Positions 5,324 to 7,506 of a DNA stretch of 7,506 nucleotides are shown here, piece by piece. The stretch's first letter is position 1, and every line of letters starts with the position of its first letter. The DNA is from Methanobrevibacter sp. (GTDB taxonomy: Archaea > Methanobacteriota > Methanobacteria > Methanobacteriales > Methanobacteriaceae), in NCBI GenBank assembly GCA_017646885.1, contig JAGCLR010000048.1, positions 1-7,506 of the forward strand, given 5' to 3'. A program made the translations under genes and the position numbers. The notes under the pieces were generated by a model. It was given only the letters and a program-made list of their open reading frames with translations. It made no database searches and was not told the DNA's origin.

Positions 5324-6565
5324 ATGGCAAAAGAAAAAGAACATTTAAATTTAGCATTTATTGGACACGTTGACCACGGTAAATCCACTTTAGTAGGACA
5401 CTTATTATTAAAAGCTGGTGCAATCGCTGAACAACAATTAGATGAAGGTGAAGACAAATTCAGATTTGTTATGGACAAATTAGGAGAAGAAAGAGAAAGA
5501 GGAGTAACCATTGACTTAGCTCACCAAAAATTCTCCACCAACAAATACGACTACACTGTAGTAGACTGTCCTGGACACAGAGACTTCGTTAAAAACATGA
5601 TTACTGGTGCATCCCAAGCTGACGCAGCTGTATTAGTAGTAGCTGCTAACGACGGTGTAATGCCACAAACCAAAGAACACATGTTCTTATCCATGACTTT
5701 AGGTATTAAACAATTAATCATTGCTGTAAACAAAATGGATATGGTAGATTACAGTGAAGACAGATTCAACGAAGTAAAAGGCGAAGTATCTGACTTACTC
5801 AGATCCATTGGTAGAGACCCAGCAACCACTCCTTTCATCCCTATGTCTGCATTTGAAGGAGACAACATCAAAGAACTCTCTGATAACATGTCCTGGTACA
5901 AAGGTAGTCCATTAATGGATGAATTAGACAAATTAGTACCACCTGAAAAACCTGTAGACTTACCATTAAGAATTCCTATTCAAGACGTATACTCCATTAC
6001 TGGTGTAGGTACTGTACCTGTAGGAAGAGTAGAAACTGGTATCATGAAACAAGGTGACAACGTTATCTTTGAACCTGCTGGAGTATCTGGTGAAGTAAAA
6101 TCTATCGAAATGCACCACGAAACTTTCCCTGAAGCTGAACCTGGTGACAACATCGGATTCAACGTAAGAGGTGTAGGTAAAAACGATATCAGAAGAGGAG
6201 ACGTAGCTGGACACACTACTGACGCTCCTACCGTAGCTAAAGAATTTACTGCACAAGTTGTAGTATTACAACACCCTGGTGTAATTACCGTTGGATACAC
6301 CCCTGTATTCCACTGTCACACCTCACAAACTGCATGTACTTTCTTAGACTTAACTTCTAAACTCGACCCTGCTACCGGTCAACCTGAAGCTACCAAACCT
6401 GACTTCATTAAAACTGGTGACGCAGCTATTGTACAAATTAAACCAACCAAACCTATGGTTATGGAAGAAGCTGCAAACATCCCTCCAATGGGAAGATTCG
6501 CTATCAGAGATATGGGTCAAACCGTAGCAGCTGGTTTATGTCTTAAAGTAACTGACAAAAAATAA
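5324..6565 (+). CDS. tuf: Translation elongation factor EF-1 alpha (aEF-1A)
   Basis: GTPase that brings aminoacyl-tRNA to the ribosomal A site; the archaeal counterpart of EF-Tu. The 413 residues match the archaeal size. G-domain motifs: GHVDHGKS (14-21), ERERGVTID (56-64), DCPGH (81-85), NKMD (136-139) and SAF (175-177). Domain 2 starts near [11 protein letters not shown] (213-223) with VPVGRVETG (231-239); domain 3 from about 306 carries [19 protein letters not shown] (317-335) and ends [18 protein letters not shown] (389-406). The DCPGH variant and the insert after the P-loop are of the EF-1 alpha type. ATG 5324 is preceded by GAGGT at 5312-5316. Rps10 follows after 218 bp, separated by T-tracts and a 13-bp hairpin, so tuf seems to be its own transcription unit with an elaborate upstream region (5056-5299). 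Confidence 0.97.
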   Translation: MAKEKEHLNLAFIGHVDHGKSTLVGHLLLKAGAIAEQQLDEGEDKFRFVMDKLGEERERGVTIDLAHQKFSTNKYDYTVVDCPGHRDFVKNMITGASQADAAVLVVAANDGVMPQTKEHMFLSMTLGIKQLIIAVNKMDMVDYSEDRFNEVKGEVSDLLRSIGRDPATTPFIPMSAFEGDNIKELSDNMSWYKGSPLMDELDKLVPPEKPVDLPLRIPIQDVYSITGVGTVPVGRVETGIMKQGDNVIFEPAGVSGEVKSIEMHHETFPEAEPGDNIGFNVRGVGKNDIRRGDVAGHTTDAPTVAKEFTAQVVVLQHPGVITVGYTPVFHCHTSQTACTFLDLTSKLDPATGQPEATKPDFIKTGDAAIVQIKPTKPMVMEEAANIPPMGRFAIRDMGQTVAAGLCLKVTDKK

Positions 6566-6596
6566 GATTGATGATTAATTTTTAATTAATTATTAA

Positions 6597-6660
6597 TTTT
6601 TTATTTTTTTTAGTTTTAATTTTGAATTTATTAGAAATCTCTTAATTTTTCTAATAAATT
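6597..6660 (+). terminator. T-tracts and 13-bp hairpin after tuf
   Basis: T6 (6597-6602) and T8 (6604-6611) begin 31 bp after the tuf stop and form a typical archaeal terminator. A perfect 13-bp inverted repeat follows, AATTTATTAGAAA (6625-6637) with TTTCTAATAAATT (6648-6660), with a 10-nt loop. Because the hairpin lies behind the T-tract it could instead be a second termination or processing point for read-through transcripts into rps10. Confidence 0.6.
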
Positions 6661-6714
6661 AATCTTTATTTTTAGGTTTTAAATAATAATTATTTTAAAT
6701 CTATAGTATGTTTT

Positions 6715-6766
6715 AATCTAGTAATCTAGTTTAATCATATTTTAGGTTTAACTAGATTATTAACCT
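6715..6766 (+). promoter_or_regulatory. Possible alternative-hairpin leader of rps10
   Basis: AATCTAGT is tandemly duplicated (6715-6722, 6723-6730). TAATCTAGTT (6722-6731) is the perfect 10-bp reverse complement of AACTAGATTA (6750-6759). A second, overlapping stem, AGGTT (6744-6748) with AACCT (6762-6766), cannot form at the same time because it shares the interval. It ends just before the GGAGG ribosome site at 6773-6777. It could be an RNA switch, or a DNA operator with three copies of the CTAG-containing word. Confidence 0.35.
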
Positions 6767-6783
6767 GTTTAAGGAGGATTAAA

Positions 6784-7089
6784 ATGAATCAAGCTAGAAT
6801 TAAACTTACAGGTACTGATCCTGAAAAAATTAATTATGTCTGTGACCAGTTAAAGAAAATTTCTGAAAGAACTGGTGTAGATATTTCTGGCCCTATTCCA
6901 TTACCTACTAAAAAATTAGTTGTACCAACTAGAAAATCTCCAGATGGAGAAGGAAAAGCTACTTGGGAAAAATGGGAACTTCGTATCCACAAACGTTTAA
7001 TTGGAATTGGCGCTGATGAAAGAGCTATGAGACAAATTATGAAAGTAAGCGTTCCTGATAACGTAAGTATTGAAATTGAACTTAAATAA
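6784..7089 (+). CDS. rps10: 30S ribosomal protein S10 (uS10)
   Basis: Small-subunit head protein. The 101-residue chain has the normal archaeal length. Family marks: [15 protein letters not shown] (3-17), the [13 protein letters not shown] segment (31-43) leading to the long extended loop with [19 protein letters not shown] (47-65), then RIHKRLIGI (67-75) and the closing [11 protein letters not shown] (90-100). ATG 6784 has an excellent GGAGG at 6773-6777, six bases upstream. This is the usual last protein gene of the archaeal str cluster. Between tuf and rps10 lie T-tracts and hairpins, so expression from tuf read-through or from an own weak promoter are both possible. A hairpin (7101-7120) follows. 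Confidence 0.97.
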   Translation: MNQARIKLTGTDPEKINYVCDQLKKISERTGVDISGPIPLPTKKLVVPTRKSPDGEGKATWEKWELRIHKRLIGIGADERAMRQIMKVSVPDNVSIEIELK

Positions 7090-7100
7090 TTAAGTTATTG

Positions 7101-7138
7101 TTCTGAAATTATTTTCAGAATTAATTTTCATACTTTTA
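7101..7138 (+). terminator. Hairpin and T-tracts after rps10
   Basis: TTCTGAAA (7101-7108) and TTTCAGAA (7113-7120) are perfect 8-bp arms with a 4-nt loop, starting 11 bp after the rps10 stop. Short T-runs (7126-7129, 7135-7138) follow. It is a plausible end of the rps10 transcript, weaker than those after nusA and fusA. Confidence 0.5.
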
Positions 7139-7183
7139 TTTTTAAATTTACTAAATTTTATAATTAGATTACCCTTAATTAAT

Positions 7184-7191
7184 TTTATATT
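7184..7191 (+). promoter_or_regulatory. Candidate TATA box of tRNA-Ser
   Basis: TTTATATT lies about 22 bp before the mature tRNA 5' end, so transcription would start at or next to it. A second box, TTTTATAA (7157-7163 area), would give a leader of about 25 nt. Either is compatible with the tRNA being transcribed separately from rps10. Confidence 0.35.
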
Positions 7192-7209
7192 TAATTTTCA
7201 TATTCATAT

Positions 7210-7293
7210 GCCGAGATAGTCTAGCCTGGTAAGGCGCGGGACTTGAAATCCCGTGGTGTAATAGCCGCCTGGGTTCAAATCCCAGTCTCGGCG
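7210..7293 (+). tRNA. tRNA-Ser (anticodon UGA)
   Basis: An 84-nt class II tRNA. The acceptor stem GCCGAGA/TCTCGGC pairs fully (7 bp) with G as the discriminator base, usual for serine. D-arm GTCT...AGGC; anticodon stem CGGGA/TCCCG with loop CTTGAAA, reading anticodon TGA (decodes UCA and probably other UCN codons); a 15-nt variable arm; T-arm CTGGG/CCCAG with loop TTCAAAT. The 3' CCA is not encoded (the sequence continues TTT), so it must be added by the CCA enzyme. There is no intron in the anticodon loop. It is by far the most GC-rich part of its surroundings. A serine tRNA after rps10 is, as I recall, a known archaeal arrangement. Confidence 0.97.
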
Positions 7294-7316
7294 TTTCTAT
7301 AATTATTCGTAATTAC

Positions 7317-7323
7317 TTTTTTT
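7317..7323 (+). terminator. T7 tract after tRNA-Ser
   Basis: A run of seven T, 23 bp after the tRNA 3' end, with no hairpin needed; archaeal RNA polymerase typically stops at such tracts. Confidence 0.5.
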
Positions 7324-7338
7324 ATTATTCTTGAATTT

Positions 7339-7370
7339 TCTAAATTTCTAATTTTCTAATTTTCTAATTT
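7339..7370. repeat. Four tandem 8-bp units TCTAATTT
   Basis: Units start at 7339 (TCTAAATT, one imperfect copy), 7347, 7355 and 7363 (each TCTAATTT). The strict 8-bp period points to replication slippage. The rest of 7294-7506 is AT-rich and holds no gene that I can see. Confidence 0.7.
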
Positions 7371-7506
7371 TTATATATTTTCTATTTTATAAATTTTTTA
7401 TATTTTTTAAAATTTTAATTTTTGATTTTTTAGATCCATAAATTTTTAAAATTTTTAGTAATTATGATTTTTTCGAATTTTTTATTTTTCACATTTTTTC
7501 AGGAAA

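Noticed and set aside
5966..6300. Two long minus-strand frames opposite tuf (96 and 106 codons)
   Set aside because: They mirror the strong codon bias of the tuf sense strand; repetitive Ser/Tyr/Val-rich translation, no ribosome site.
7210..7293. tRNA-Ser as an integration (att) site for a mobile element
   Set aside because: No partial repeat of the tRNA 3' end is visible downstream in this window and there is no integrase; the 213 bp available are too few to exclude it, but nothing supports it.
7294..7506. Possible start of another gene or RNA at the right edge
   Set aside because: Only AT-rich sequence with short frames on both strands; no ribosome site, no RNA fold of note.

Overview
The window is a slice of the archaeal 'str' (streptomycin-type) ribosomal protein and elongation factor cluster, with every gene on the + strand. 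The protein families (eL30, an archaeal two-KH NusA, archaeal-type S12/S7/S10, EF-2 and EF-1 alpha), strong Shine-Dalgarno sites of the GGAGGTGAT type, TATA-box-like promoters and extremely AT-rich spacers point to a low-GC euryarchaeal methanogen. The EF-2 and S12 sequences look to me most like Methanobrevibacter (Methanobacteriales). That genus call is from memory and was not searched.

Layout: 2-292, 3' part of rpl30e (its first few codons lie off the left edge); 299-730, nusA-like KH protein with a GTG start; 731-1456, a 726-bp gene-less spacer with a terminator, several inverted repeats and a candidate promoter; 1457-1882, rps12; 1897-2457, rps7; 2458-2650, a spacer with a 14-bp hairpin and a 15-bp tandem repeat; 2651-4846, fusA (EF-2), whose real start is most likely a TTG; 4847-5323, a 477-bp spacer with three hairpins, an array of four TTACATGTAA-like palindromes and duplicated TATA-like boxes; 5324-6565, tuf (EF-1 alpha); 6566-6783, a spacer with T-tracts, a 13-bp hairpin and a possible alternative-hairpin leader; 6784-7089, rps10; 7210-7293, tRNA-Ser(UGA); 7294-7506, gene-less AT-rich DNA with a short 8-bp tandem repeat.

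The genes act together in translation. S12 and S7 (small-subunit decoding centre and head) and S10 (head) belong to the 30S subunit, eL30 to the 50S subunit; EF-1 alpha delivers aminoacyl-tRNA and EF-2 drives translocation; the NusA-like protein is an RNA-binding, transcription-linked factor. Gene order is the ordinary archaeal one. The non-standard part is the spacers: the cluster seems to be cut into about five transcription units (rpl30e-nusA / rps12-rps7 / fusA / tuf / rps10, plus the tRNA), each followed by a hairpin and/or T-tract and each with room for its own promoter. No mobile element, CRISPR array or new protein system is visible. The interest lies in the regulatory DNA, where short AT-rich repeats must be treated with caution because many arise by chance.
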